Assembly (NCBI GenBank): GCA_031409955.1
Contig: JANNYF010000158.1
Coordinates: 6,820 to 70,819 of the forward strand
Direction of reading: 5' to 3'
Length of the DNA stretch: 64,000 nucleotides
From: JAFDVL01 sp031409955
GTDB lineage: Bacteria; Acidobacteriota; Blastocatellia; RBC074
This document shows positions 1-8,192 of this stretch, piece after piece; positions within the stretch are counted from its first letter, which is position 1; each line of letters starts with the position of its first letter. A program made the position numbers and the translations under genes. The notes under the pieces were generated by a model. The model was not told the DNA's origin, did not search any database, and was given only the letters and a program-made list of their open reading frames with translations.

Positions 1-42
1 GGCGGGCAGAAGGTGTTTACGGGGAAGCTGCTGGAAGAGTGA
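1..42. repeat. 42-bp direct repeat, copy 1
   Basis: These 42 bases recur without a mismatch at 1363-1404, and a degenerate third copy lies at 2242-2273. The repeat begins GGCGGGCAGAAGG and ends GGAAGAGTGA. Copies sit between operons, so it behaves as an intergenic interspersed repeat. It lies at the window edge and may extend further left. Confidence 0.85.
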
Positions 43-102
43 AACCCGGGAACATTCTCCCAATAGGTGAGAAGCCTTCTGACGAATTGGCCTTCACGTT
101 CG

Positions 103-993
103 CTATTCTTTTTCCTGCGCCGCGCTGAGTTGCAGCACACCGGTATGCGCGGCGAGGGTTTTCATCTGACGGATGGCGATTTCGTTGAGCCGCTTGAGGC
201 GTTCGCCTTGCGCGAGGCTCATGTGAATGAATTCGGCATTCAGGCTTTCGAGGTTCGCCAACACCAGCAATTGCTCAATCGTAGCGTGGTCGCGCATGTT
301 GCCGTCGAGCGTCGGATTGGCGTCGCGCCATTGTTTGGCGGTTTGCCCAAACAACGCGACGTTGAGCAAGTCCGCTTCGTTGGCATACACCAGCGCCGCC
401 TGCGCGGGCGTGATTTCAGGCGGAATGATGTGCGCTTTGATGGCGTCGGTGTGGATGCGGTAGTTGAGCTTGGAAAGCGTGCGATGCAAATTCCACGCGA
501 GCGAGAGACGACGGCTTTCGTCGTCTTTGAGACGCTGGAATTCTTTGATGAGATAGATTTTGAATTCCGGGCTAATCCACATACCAAACTCGAACGCGAT
601 GTCCTTGTGGGCGTAGGTGCCGCCATAGCGTCCAGCCGTCGCGCGCAAGCCGATGGCATTGGTCTTTTCCACCCATTCTTTGACGCTCAATTTGTAACTG
701 TTCAGCCCCGCCTGACTTTTAATTATGGCGAATTCGCCGGAATTAAAATCCGGGTTATGGATACTCTCCCAAATGCCCAGATACTCCACGGTGTTACGGT
801 TCCGCAGCCAATCGGAGATGAAAAAATCGCCATCTTTGGCCCGCAACATGTCGGTCAATGAAATATAGTCGTCCTCCCGGTGCGAGAGAATCGTGATGGC
901 AGTTCCCTGCACAGTAATGGTTGCGGTTCTCGTCTTTTTCATCGTTGCAATTTCTTCCTTTCGAGGCATTCCTTTTTCGGTATCATTATTCAT
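103..993 (-). CDS. KilA-N domain protein
   Basis: A 296-residue protein with a KilA-N domain at about residues 33-157; the stretch GGTYAHKDIAFEFG near residue 125 is the family's conserved core. KilA-N domains are DNA-binding modules common in large DNA viruses, phages and bacterial mobile or defence loci; the role here is unknown. The rest is helical with no second recognised domain. I chose the ATG at 993 because it overlaps the stop of the upstream gene as ATGA, which suggests translational coupling. An internal ATG at 942 has a better AAGGAAG ribosome site and is a real alternative. The open frame extends upstream to 1410, but that part is arginine-rich antisense-like sequence over the neighbouring gene and repeat. 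The locus is bracketed by the 42-bp repeat. Confidence 0.75.
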   Translation of the reverse strand: MNNDTEKGMPRKEEIATMKKTRTATITVQGTAITILSHREDDYISLTDMLRAKDGDFFISDWLRNRNTVEYLGIWESIHNPDFNSGEFAIIKSQAGLNSYKLSVKEWVEKTNAIGLRATAGRYGGTYAHKDIAFEFGMWISPEFKIYLIKEFQRLKDDESRRLSLAWNLHRTLSKLNYRIHTDAIKAHIIPPEITPAQAALVYANEADLLNVALFGQTAKQWRDANPTLDGNMRDHATIEQLLVLANLESLNAEFIHMSLAQGERLKRLNEIAIRQMKTLAAHTGVLQLSAAQEKE

Positions 994-1301
994 TCGATTC
1001 CGTGGGCGGCAGCTAAGGCTTCGGCGGGTTGCTGAAACAGTTCGGCTTGCGGATGTCCGGCGAATTGACCTGTCGCCGCGTGCAAATACACATCGCCTAC
1101 CTGACCGAGCGGCCCGGTTGCGCCATACGCGAGTTCGACGGGTACATGCCAGTAAAACGTGATGGAGTCGAAAGTCGCGGAAGCCGCGTGCAGTGCGGTT
1201 CCGACTTGTTGATGTAACCACCGATTGACGTGCGCGATGGCGACTTGTGAGGTTGGGACAGTGAATTGTGGCACTACTGAAACATCCATTGTGGCTGGCA
1301 T
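990..1301 (-). CDS. Small hypothetical protein coupled to KilA-N gene
   Basis: A 103-residue protein that I do not recognise with confidence. Its second half (a W-x-V-P-V strand, then GxVGDVYLHAATGQ and an alanine-rich helix) resembles the compact PepSY-like strand-turn-helix layout. It has no signal peptide, membrane segment or cysteine pair. The ATG at 1301 is preceded by AAAGGAA at a good distance, which is why I start here and not at the longer frame opening at 1544. Its stop overlaps the KilA-N start (ATGA), so the two are probably made together and may act together. A toxin/antitoxin-like or DNA-binding partner role is only a guess from context. Confidence 0.6.
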   Translation of the reverse strand: MPATMDVSVVPQFTVPTSQVAIAHVNRWLHQQVGTALHAASATFDSITFYWHVPVELAYGATGPLGQVGDVYLHAATGQFAGHPQAELFQQPAEALAAAHGIE

Positions 1302-1362
1302 GATTAAGGTTCCTTTCGGGAAAGAATCGCGGTGACCGAGGCGAGTATAGCAAAAAACATTG

Positions 1363-1404
1363 GGCGGGCAGAAGGTGTTTACGGGGAAGCTGCTGGAAGA
1401 GTGA
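1363..1404. repeat. 42-bp direct repeat, copy 2
   Basis: Perfect copy of bases 1-42. It lies just upstream of both the minus-strand KilA-N pair and the plus-strand antitoxin/PIN pair, so it separates two divergent operons. Confidence 0.85.
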
Positions 1405-1479
1405 GAGCAACCATCACGAACATTTCGGCAAGGTATAGTAAAATGTCGGCGCGATAAATCTTTCCATTGAGGAGTGACT

Positions 1480-1734
1480 ATGGAACTAACCATTACATTG
1501 CCCGCTGAGGTTGAGACACAGGTACAAGCCGTCGCTGCCCGCAATGGCCGTGCGGTCGAAGATTACATTATTGATGTCGTCAAAACGGCGATGCTCAAAC
1601 CGTCGCTGGATGAGATGCTGGCTCCCGTGCGGGCGCAGTTCGCGGCCAGCGGAATGACCGATGACGAATTCGATCAACTGATCGAAGAAGAGCGACAGGC
1701 GATTTGGGATGAGAAACACGGAAAGAACGCCTGA
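1480..1734 (+). CDS. Antitoxin of PIN-domain toxin pair
   Basis: An 84-residue acidic protein. The N-terminus forms the beta strand plus two helices typical of short antitoxins that bind DNA as dimers (MELTITLPAEVETQVQ, then an RAVEDYI helix); the C-terminus is acidic and would bind the toxin. The start is the ATG at 1480, six bases after GAGGAG; a GTG at 1474 overlaps that site and is unlikely. Its stop overlaps the toxin start (ATGA), the classic antitoxin-first arrangement. It probably represses its own promoter in the 1405-1470 gap, but no clear operator was identified. Confidence 0.75.
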   Translation: MELTITLPAEVETQVQAVAARNGRAVEDYIIDVVKTAMLKPSLDEMLAPVRAQFAASGMTDDEFDQLIEEERQAIWDEKHGKNA

Positions 1735-2219
1735 TGTCTTCTACCATCTCGCCGACCCCCAAAGTCATTTTTGATTGCAATGTCTTTCTGCAAGCGCTGG
1801 TCAATCCCCACGGCCCGGCAGGACGCTGCAAACAGTTGGTTGATCGTGGCGAGGTCGAGTTGTATGTCTCGGAAGAAGTGCTGGCCGAAGTCGCCGAAGT
1901 CTTGAGCCGTCCACGCACCAGAACACTTGCTCCGGCACTGACCTTCGAAGTGATCGAAGCCTTCATCGTGGACATTCGCCTCAAATCCATCTGCCTAATG
2001 AATGTTCCTGAAGAGTACCGCCTCGAACGCGACCCGAAGGATGAACGCTACATCAATCTGGCGCTGGCCGCCAGCGCGAAGTTCATTGTTAGCCGGGACA
2101 ACGACCTGCTTGATTTGATGAAACCAAACAGCGAAACCGCGAGAGACTTTCAGCGTCGTTATCCACTGCTCAAGATTATCAACCCTACCGATCTGCTCGC
2201 CGAAGTCGAAACCAAGTAG
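1734..2219 (+). CDS. Putative PIN-domain toxin
   Basis: A 161-residue PIN-domain protein of the COG1569-like group, expected to be a Mg-dependent ribonuclease. The acidic pocket residues are visible: D14 in FDCNVF, E47/E48, D100/D103 in ERDPKDERY and D122/D124 in SRDNDLLDL. Length fits the family. It follows the antitoxin with a 1-base ATG/TGA overlap, and both are bracketed by the 42-bp repeat (copies at 1363 and 2242). RNA target unknown. Confidence 0.85.
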   Translation: MSSTISPTPKVIFDCNVFLQALVNPHGPAGRCKQLVDRGEVELYVSEEVLAEVAEVLSRPRTRTLAPALTFEVIEAFIVDIRLKSICLMNVPEEYRLERDPKDERYINLALAASAKFIVSRDNDLLDLMKPNSETARDFQRRYPLLKIINPTDLLAEVETK

Positions 2220-2241
2220 AGATTGCCATTATCCATTCGCT

Positions 2242-2273
2242 GGGTGGGCAGCAGGTGTTTGCGGGAAGCTGAC
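2242..2273. repeat. Degenerate third copy of the 42-bp repeat
   Basis: Shares GGTGGGCAGCAGGTGTTTGC and GGGAAGCTG with the 42-bp repeat but has substitutions and lacks the last part. It lies just after the PIN gene, so each small module here ends at one copy. Confidence 0.6.
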
Positions 2274-2305
2274 GAATATTTTAATCGCGCTTGATTTCCC
2301 ACGAC

Positions 2306-3235
2306 CTATTTCGTATTCACTTCAAAAACGTAGAGCGTGGAGTGTTGATCTTCGGGCAGGAAATATGTCCGCAAGCCGCGTTCGATTGGCTCCATCCAAA
2401 ACGGATTTTGGGTCATCGGCAAGCCGGATTCTGTCCACAGTTCCAGCGGCAATTGATGCCGCGCGCGATTGTTCGCAAGATCAATCAACTCCAATCCGCC
2501 GAGGCTGAAGCGTGCTTTTCCTGTTTGATAATTGCTCAAGCCCGCGCACAGCATTTCACCGCGTCCCAAATATTTGCAGTCCTGATAGTCAATGTAAAAA
2601 GAGGGATTGCGCCTGCGCAGTTTTTCGGGCCGTGTTCCGGCATTTATGACGCGGCCTCGCGGGTCGAGCGTCCAGCGATAGAAGAAACGCGACCCCCAAC
2701 TGACGCCGTGCAACGTGTTGTTTTCTGTGTTGTGAACGATGCCGCCGATGTGATCCGCATAGCGAAAGACTTCGGTCGCGTTCATTGTGGCGGGGTCAAC
2801 GCGATAGATGATGGAGCGGCTGTTGGGGCGGTATTCGGCGACGGACACCCAAATGAATTTGCCGTCGTAATCAATGCCGCCGGGGTGATAGATCGTGCTT
2901 TCGCCGAGCGGCAGATCCGCGATGAGATTGCCTTTGTTGTCGAATTTGAAGAGATGCCCGATGCCTGCGCCAGCGTCGCGGTCGAAGCCGTTTTGTGGCT
3001 GTGCGAAACGCTTGGTCGGTTGCTTGACTTCAACGGAGGAGACGTAGAAAACTTCGCCGATTTTCACCATGCCTTGTGGGTGGTGCGTGTTGAAATTGAT
3101 CGGCAGCGAGGCCACCAAATGCCATTGCGAGGCACGCGTCAGTTGCTTGATTCGTTCGCTGATGACGCGGCCTTGCGCGATTGTGTCGGTTAGGCTGAGC
3201 AAAATGGTAAGGAATGCAAATACGGTTTGTTTCAT
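2306..3235 (-). CDS. Secreted hypothetical protein (DUF6454-like)
   Basis: About 309 residues with an N-terminal signal peptide (MKQTVFAFLTILLS, cleavage probably after IAQ). The mature part has repeated strand motifs (GMVKIGEVFYVSS, HPGGIDYDGKFIWVSV, GGIVHNTENNTLHGVSW) typical of beta-propeller proteins. It resembles the uncharacterised DUF6454 family as far as I can recall. Extracytoplasmic location is likely; function unknown. The ATG at 3235 was chosen because it starts the signal peptide; a TTG at 3262 would add nine polar residues. It stands alone, convergent with the PIN gene. Confidence 0.7.
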   Translation of the reverse strand: MKQTVFAFLTILLSLTDTIAQGRVISERIKQLTRASQWHLVASLPINFNTHHPQGMVKIGEVFYVSSVEVKQPTKRFAQPQNGFDRDAGAGIGHLFKFDNKGNLIADLPLGESTIYHPGGIDYDGKFIWVSVAEYRPNSRSIIYRVDPATMNATEVFRYADHIGGIVHNTENNTLHGVSWGSRFFYRWTLDPRGRVINAGTRPEKLRRRNPSFYIDYQDCKYLGRGEMLCAGLSNYQTGKARFSLGGLELIDLANNRARHQLPLELWTESGLPMTQNPFWMEPIERGLRTYFLPEDQHSTLYVFEVNTK

Positions 3236-3360
3236 GCGCTTTGTGACGCTTTCGATTTGCAAGCGATAGGAGAACGATTGGGCATTCTATGCTTTCCTGC
3301 CAGCGTCCTTCAACCGCGCAATGGATGTAGTAGAATGCGTGCCTGAGTTGGAACTGACCT

Positions 3361-3861
3361 ATGAATTACACTACGATATTTCTCGACCGCGACGGCGTTA
3401 TCAATCGCAAACGTGATGATGACTACGTCAAGCATTGGGGCGAATTTGAATTCCTGCCGGGCGTGCAAGACGCCTTACAAATTCTCACCGAAAAAAACTA
3501 TCGCTTGATCGTCGTCACCAATCAACGCGGCATCGCGCGCGGTTGGATGAGCGAAGCGGATGTGCAAGACGTTCATGCGCGGATGGTGGCGGAAATCGCC
3601 CCGGCACGCATCGCCGCGGTTTATTGTTGCCCGCACGACAAAGACCAATGCGATTGTCGCAAGCCGAAGACCGGGATGTTTTTGCAAGCGCAACAATCTT
3701 TCCCCGCCATTGATTTCGCGCAGTCGGTGCTGATTGGCGATTCGCTTTCGGATATGGAGGCGGGCGCGCAATTGGGCTGTCGGAATATTTTGATTGGCGC
3801 TGATGCGAACTATGAATGCGCGGCGTCGTTGTATGAAGCCGTCACGAAACTCCTGCTGTGA
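3361..3861 (+). CDS. gmhB: HAD-IIIA phosphatase, D-glycero-D-manno-heptose 1,7-bisphosphate type
   Basis: A 166-residue HAD phosphatase. Motif I is DRDGVIN with D9 and D11; motif II is TNQ at 53-55; motif III includes K103; motif IV is GDSLSD near 126-131. The zinc-binding insert seen in GmhB is present (C90, H92, C97, C99). GmhB removes the 7-phosphate (C7 of the heptose) during ADP-heptose synthesis for LPS. No other heptose gene is nearby, so the substrate is inferred from family only; a histidinol-phosphatase-like substrate is the main alternative. Confidence 0.82.
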   Translation: MNYTTIFLDRDGVINRKRDDDYVKHWGEFEFLPGVQDALQILTEKNYRLIVVTNQRGIARGWMSEADVQDVHARMVAEIAPARIAAVYCCPHDKDQCDCRKPKTGMFLQAQQSFPAIDFAQSVLIGDSLSDMEAGAQLGCRNILIGADANYECAASLYEAVTKLLL

Positions 3862-3909
3862 AATCCATTTGCTTCTTTCATCGCGTAAAGTCGAAGTGGA
3901 GGAAGTACC

Positions 3910-4602
3910 ATGTCACAAACGATTACCGATTTTCCCGCCACGACACGAAGCCGAGCGAAAGCCCGCTGGGTGATTGTTGGGGCAATCTTTATCGCGGTGT
4001 TCGTGTGGATAGGGATTGATTTGTTGGCCCCGCGCCAAGCCAGCTTGCGCGCATTTGATGCGAAAGAAGTGGCGCGCTTGGAAACCGCAATGTGGCGGTC
4101 GTATTACGACAAAGAGCGCTTGGCGTTGTTCGGGCAATTGGCGGAATTGTTGCGCAAGCAATATCGCTTGCCGCTGCTGCGCTCGAATGCGGTGGCGTAT
4201 CAAGCGGCCAAGGCGGCGTTCGTTTTCAAGGAAGGGCGCGGGCGCAGCGGCTACGAAAAAGCGTTGCCGAATCTGGTGAACTACTATGGCGCAATTCAAG
4301 CCGTGAGCGACATTGAATTTGATGTTGACCAGGTTGCTAAACTCGAATTGGAATGGTGGATCATTCACCGCGAGCGTGACAAATACTCACGCGAAGATTT
4401 GGATCGCTCCTTAGCCGAATTGCCTGCTGCCATCTATCAAATGCCCGTCGAGAAATTTGCTGAACACGCTCGGTTGCGCGCCGAAGCGATGCTGATTCGT
4501 GACCAGAATGCCGAACAGGGCGGCGTGTCCGAAGCCGATTGGCAACGTATTGATGAGTTGTTGCAGGCGGCGTGGCAATCGCTGCATCAGGCGGTGAATT
4601 GA
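3910..4602 (+). CDS. Membrane-anchored hypothetical protein
   Basis: A 230-residue protein with one membrane segment at about residues 20-40 (WVIVGAIFIAVFVWIGIDLL) followed by a helical, probably periplasmic domain rich in W, Y, R and E. It carries no motif I recognise. A clear GGAGGAAG site precedes the ATG. Just after its stop lies a REP inverted pair (4604-4729), so the transcript probably ends in or near that hairpin. Function unknown. Confidence 0.7.
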   Translation: MSQTITDFPATTRSRAKARWVIVGAIFIAVFVWIGIDLLAPRQASLRAFDAKEVARLETAMWRSYYDKERLALFGQLAELLRKQYRLPLLRSNAVAYQAAKAAFVFKEGRGRSGYEKALPNLVNYYGAIQAVSDIEFDVDQVAKLELEWWIIHRERDKYSREDLDRSLAELPAAIYQMPVEKFAEHARLRAEAMLIRDQNAEQGGVSEADWQRIDELLQAAWQSLHQAVN

Positions 4603-4603
4603 T

Positions 4604-4729
4604 GTTGCGCGAACTGTTAGTTTGCGTCGCTGTGATATTTACTTCCTGACAGCACGGCTGTTTGTTGAGATGAGAGGTTTCTTTTGATAGATTCGCCACC
4701 CAACCAGGCAAACTAACAGTTCGCGCAAC
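4604..4729. repeat. REP inverted pair (BIME-like), copies 1 and 2
   Basis: Two 23-base REP units face each other at 4604-4626 and 4707-4729. Each unit is a GTTG tetranucleotide followed by an imperfect palindrome with arms CGCGAACT and AGTTTGCG around a GTT loop. The second copy has one end base changed. Unrelated sequence fills the 80 bases between. See the RAYT gene at 9639-10421. Confidence 0.9.
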
Positions 4730-4740
4730 ATCGGACGATC

Positions 4741-5367
4741 ATGGGTATTTACGCAAACTACTTTTTCCCTCGCATGCTGGATTGGGCATTGGGCAGCCCT
4801 GAAGCCAATGAACAACGGCAAATCACGCTCGCCAACGCAAACGGCAACGTGCTGGAAATCGGCTTTGGCACGGGGTTGAATGTGCGCTATTACCCGGAAG
4901 CGGTGACGAAATTGACCGCACTGGATTCCGAAAATTTTCGCCCGGAATTGGTGCAAAAACGCATTGCCAAAGCGCACATGCCAATTGAGCAAGTGCAGCT
5001 TGATGCCAGCGGCAAGTTACCGTTTGCCCAGGCGAGTTTTGATACGGTCGTGACGACGTGGACGTTGTGTTCGATAGCCAATGTTGATGCGGCTTTGCTG
5101 GAGATGAAGCGCGCTTTGAAACCGAGCGGCGCGTTGCTGTTTTGCGAACACGGGCGCAGCGATGATGCGCAAACTGCGGCGTGGCAGGATCGTTTGAATC
5201 CGCTGCAAAAGATCGTGGGTTGTGGTTGCAATATGAATCGTGCGATGGATCGGTTGATTACAAAAGCGGGATTTGAAATTACTACGTTGGATCGTTTCTT
5301 GATGCCCAACGCGCCGCGCATCTTGAGCGAAATGTATCGCGGCATTGCTCGTTCATCCACGAAGTAA
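4741..5367 (+). CDS. Class I SAM-dependent methyltransferase
   Basis: A 208-residue Methyltransf_11-type enzyme. SAM-binding motif I is VLEIGFGTGLN (about 37-47); the acidic end of strand 2 is LTALDSE; motif IV is FDTVVTTWTLCS. The tail (GCGCNMNRAMDRLITKAGF) resembles METTL7-like and ubiquinone-type methyltransferases. Substrate unknown. The ATG sits 11 bases after REP copy 2, leaving almost no room for a normal leader, so the REP may form part of its 5' untranslated region. Confidence 0.85.
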   Translation: MGIYANYFFPRMLDWALGSPEANEQRQITLANANGNVLEIGFGTGLNVRYYPEAVTKLTALDSENFRPELVQKRIAKAHMPIEQVQLDASGKLPFAQASFDTVVTTWTLCSIANVDAALLEMKRALKPSGALLFCEHGRSDDAQTAAWQDRLNPLQKIVGCGCNMNRAMDRLITKAGFEITTLDRFLMPNAPRILSEMYRGIARSSTK

Positions 5368-5494
5368 CACGAAGGTTCACGAAGAAGAGAAAGAAGGAAA
5401 GAGAGAAGGAGAGAGGGAGAGAAAGAGCGGGCAATTGCCTCTCTTTCTCCCCTCTCTCCTTCTTCGTGTCACTTCGTGTGGCTTAGTGGATGAG
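5352..5494. repeat. Long intergenic hairpin, CACGAAG word class
   Basis: An inverted repeat whose outer arms repeat the word CACGAAG / CTTCGTG and whose inner arms are a purine-rich run and its pyrimidine complement around GGGCAATTGCC. It starts in the last codons of the methyltransferase gene and ends at the stop of the convergent VIT-VWA gene, so it may act as a two-way terminator. A second member lies at 32736-32911. Confidence 0.75.
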
Positions 5495-5499
5495 ATGAT

Positions 5500-7923
5500 T
5501 TACTTCTGATACGGCGCGATGAATCGCACGAACGTTAGCTCAGCCAGCTTCGACAATTTCTCCACCGCAATCTTGCCGATGAGCAACTTCGAGCCACTCG
5601 GATCAGCGGTGATTTCAAAGCCGAGTTGTTTGAGTTGCGCCAGGTTCGCCGCATTCTTTTCCACTAGCCAGAGTTGAATCTCTGCTTTGCCATTGCTGAC
5701 AAAAGCCGCTTGTTTATTGCCTGCGATGACTGCCGCGATGGACGGATGCAGTTTGGAAGGCGCGGGCTGATGCGCGGCGATGTCCTTGCTGGGTTTTGCC
5801 TTTTCCACAATAGTCCCGGCGGGTGTGGCCCTTGGCATCGGTGGTGGCGGCGCGGAGTTGGCGCTGCCTGCAACCCCCAACGGCATTGATCGCATATACA
5901 TTGCGCTGCTGGCGACTTTTTTCCGCTCTAATTGCTCTTCTTTCTCGCCGCCGAATACGCGGTCATAGCTCACGCCTTCGGGCATTTCGACTGGCACATC
6001 TACGCGGCGTGGCGTCGAACCATCCGTGATGATCTTCTCTTCGACTGCGACGAACGATGTGTACTGCGTCATCAGGCGATATTGCAAACCCAATGCGGTG
6101 ATGGATTCGCGCAAGTCCAACCGCTCCGCATTGCCGGGGTCTTGCATCGTCAAATCATCAATCTTCGTGCGCGCCCACAGCGTCGCCAGCACGTCATGCT
6201 GTGGTTGCGCAGCCGGGAAGTCCACCGCGATTTCACGCGTCAGGATTTGCCCGGATTGCTTGCCGCGCAGGCGAATCGTGGCGCGACCGGAGCCGTTGTA
6301 TTTGCCCGTCAACACCAACGGCTTGGCGCTGAACAAATCGGGGATTTGTTTCGGCAAGACATCGCGCACTTGCAGGCCGCCCCAATCTACCTCGATGTCG
6401 GTCAACAGCGGATTTTGCACGCGTTCGTGAAAACGTTGCGCGGCTTTCGAGCCGTCGTCATTGAGCGCGACGTACTCGACTTCGCCGCGTCCGGCTTGCG
6501 CCATTTTGTCGAGCAGGAAACGGTTCACCGATGAACCAATGCCGAAGCTGAACACGCGCGCGTTCGGATGGCGTTTGATGTCGGCGATGATTTCGTTTTC
6601 GTTGCCGACGTAGCCATCCGTCATAAAACAAACGATGCGGAGATGCTCTTGCGAATCAGTCGGATCAAGCGCGGCGCGAATCGCCTTCATCATTTCGGTG
6701 CCGCCACCGCCGCGCCGATCTGCGAGGAAGTTTTGGGCTTGGCGCAAGTTCTCCGGCGTCGCCGGAACAGGCTTCGGAAACAGCACATGCGTGTCGCCTG
6801 CAAAGGTAATCAGATTGAATGTGTCGCGCGGATTGAGGCCGTCAATCGCGTGCTTCATCGCTTCTTTGGCTTTTTCAATCGGGAAGCCGGACATCGAACC
6901 GGACGTGTCCAGCACGAAGACCAATTCTTTCGGCGTAATTTGTTCGTTCGTCGGGCGATCCGGTGGTTGCAGGATGACTTGGAAGAATCCGCCGTTCCTG
7001 CCGTTGTGCGTCAACACCGCGTCGTTGATTTTTTTGCCTGCGACATCGTACTTGAGGATGAAGTCTTTGTTGGGCAGCGTGCTTTGATTGCGCAGCTTCA
7101 CGACCGCTTTGGTATTGCCGTTGCGATTGATTTCGACGTCGTGTGTTTTGCTGATGAGGTTGTCGAGCGGCACGCCCGCATCCAGCGTGACTTCAACCGA
7201 AATGTCGTGACCTGCGCGTGTGCCGGGCTTGGCGACATTCGGCGTAATGCGCGAGGCATCAGGGACGCGATCTGTATCTTCAGCCCAGCCGCCAGCTTGC
7301 TTGCCCAGTGCATTGCCCGGAATGTAGCGCGGGCCGACGACCATCGGGAACACGAATTCATAATTGCCGTCTTCGTATTGCAACGTCTCGACATAGCTGA
7401 TGACGATTTTGATTTTCTCGCCCGGCATGATGTTCGTCACCGATTGCGTGAAGATGTTCGGGCGTTCTTGATCCAGCAGGGAAGCGACATTGCCGTTGCG
7501 TCGCGCGTCTTCGTAGATTTGTTTGGCTTCTTCACGCTTTGCAATTTTGCCTTTGACGGTGCGCCCGCCGACGAACATCGTCATATCGTCTACGGCGGAA
7601 TTTTGTGGCAGCGGGAAGGTGTAGACGGCTTCGATTTTGTGGTCAGCCGTGTTTTCAAATTCCTGTGTGACGGTCGCGCGGACAAGGAAGCCGCTGATGT
7701 CGGCTTTGACCTCGGTGTGCTTGAGCGGACACATCCCGCTCGGCTTTCCTTCTTTGTCGTAAATCGTCAATTCGCCTTGTGTAGATTGGGTGGGGAGGTC
7801 TTTGATGATGGTTGGTTTGATGGTCGGTTGCACAGGTTTGCGTTGTGCAATGGTGGCCCACGTCACGGCTGCGCACGCCATCACGAGCAGCACGGCAAAG
7901 GTAATTTTGAGCTTCGGTCGCAT
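5500..7923 (-). CDS. VIT and von Willebrand A domain protein
   Basis: An 807-residue exported protein. After a signal or anchor segment (KITFAVLLVMACAAVTWA) come a VIT domain at about 51-180, a strand-rich linker, and a VWA domain at about 332-510 with an intact MIDAS start DTSGS (339-343). A proline/alanine-rich linker precedes a C-terminal domain ending SKLAELTFVRFIAPYQK. The layout is like inter-alpha-trypsin-inhibitor heavy-chain relatives; such bacterial proteins are thought to bind metal and partner proteins in the envelope, role unknown. I chose the ATG at 7923 because TGGAGAAACTT precedes it; upstream in-frame ATGs at 7935 and 7953 lack such a site. Confidence 0.85.
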   Translation of the reverse strand: MRPKLKITFAVLLVMACAAVTWATIAQRKPVQPTIKPTIIKDLPTQSTQGELTIYDKEGKPSGMCPLKHTEVKADISGFLVRATVTQEFENTADHKIEAVYTFPLPQNSAVDDMTMFVGGRTVKGKIAKREEAKQIYEDARRNGNVASLLDQERPNIFTQSVTNIMPGEKIKIVISYVETLQYEDGNYEFVFPMVVGPRYIPGNALGKQAGGWAEDTDRVPDASRITPNVAKPGTRAGHDISVEVTLDAGVPLDNLISKTHDVEINRNGNTKAVVKLRNQSTLPNKDFILKYDVAGKKINDAVLTHNGRNGGFFQVILQPPDRPTNEQITPKELVFVLDTSGSMSGFPIEKAKEAMKHAIDGLNPRDTFNLITFAGDTHVLFPKPVPATPENLRQAQNFLADRRGGGGTEMMKAIRAALDPTDSQEHLRIVCFMTDGYVGNENEIIADIKRHPNARVFSFGIGSSVNRFLLDKMAQAGRGEVEYVALNDDGSKAAQRFHERVQNPLLTDIEVDWGGLQVRDVLPKQIPDLFSAKPLVLTGKYNGSGRATIRLRGKQSGQILTREIAVDFPAAQPQHDVLATLWARTKIDDLTMQDPGNAERLDLRESITALGLQYRLMTQYTSFVAVEEKIITDGSTPRRVDVPVEMPEGVSYDRVFGGEKEEQLERKKVASSAMYMRSMPLGVAGSANSAPPPPMPRATPAGTIVEKAKPSKDIAAHQPAPSKLHPSIAAVIAGNKQAAFVSNGKAEIQLWLVEKNAANLAQLKQLGFEITADPSGSKLLIGKIAVEKLSKLAELTFVRFIAPYQK

Positions 7924-8064
7924 AAGTTTCTCCATGAAAAAAGCAGCGGGCATTACGCCTGCCGCACTTGATTGAATGAACTGTAAAAGGGCGTCGGCGG
8001 AGTTGAAGTTTGCCGGACAATGGCTGAACGGAAGCGAAAAAGACTCTTGCAGGAAAAAATCAGA

Positions 8065-8167
8065 GAGATTACGAAACAGACGAAAATAACGAAACAAACA
8101 GAAACTACCAAACAAGCCGCTAATCCTTTTCCGTCTGTTTTGTTATTTTCGTCTGTTTCGTAATCTC
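8065..8167. repeat. Long intergenic hairpin, ACGAAAATAACGAAA word class
   Basis: Arms of about 35 bases (8065-8099 and 8132-8167) built from GAAACAGACGAAAATAACG and its complement. It separates the SnoaL-like gene from the VIT-VWA gene. A near-identical arm pair lies at 48926-49020. Confidence 0.85.
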
Positions 8168-8192
8168 CTCTTTGCCTTGAAATGCATGCGCT

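Noticed and set aside
994..1410. 5' extension of the KilA-N frame to 435 residues
   Set aside because: The extension is arginine/serine-rich reading over the coupled small gene; the ATGA overlap at 990-993 gives a better start.
103..2219. Prophage at the left edge because of the KilA-N domain
   Set aside because: No integrase, capsid, tail or lysis gene is seen; KilA-N also occurs in small accessory modules.
2291..3193. Plus-strand open frame of 300 codons
   Set aside because: Antisense to the secreted DUF6454-like gene; no ribosome site or family motif.
6568..7971. Long plus-strand open frame of 467 codons
   Set aside because: Antisense to the VIT-VWA gene, with shadow-like composition and no family likeness.
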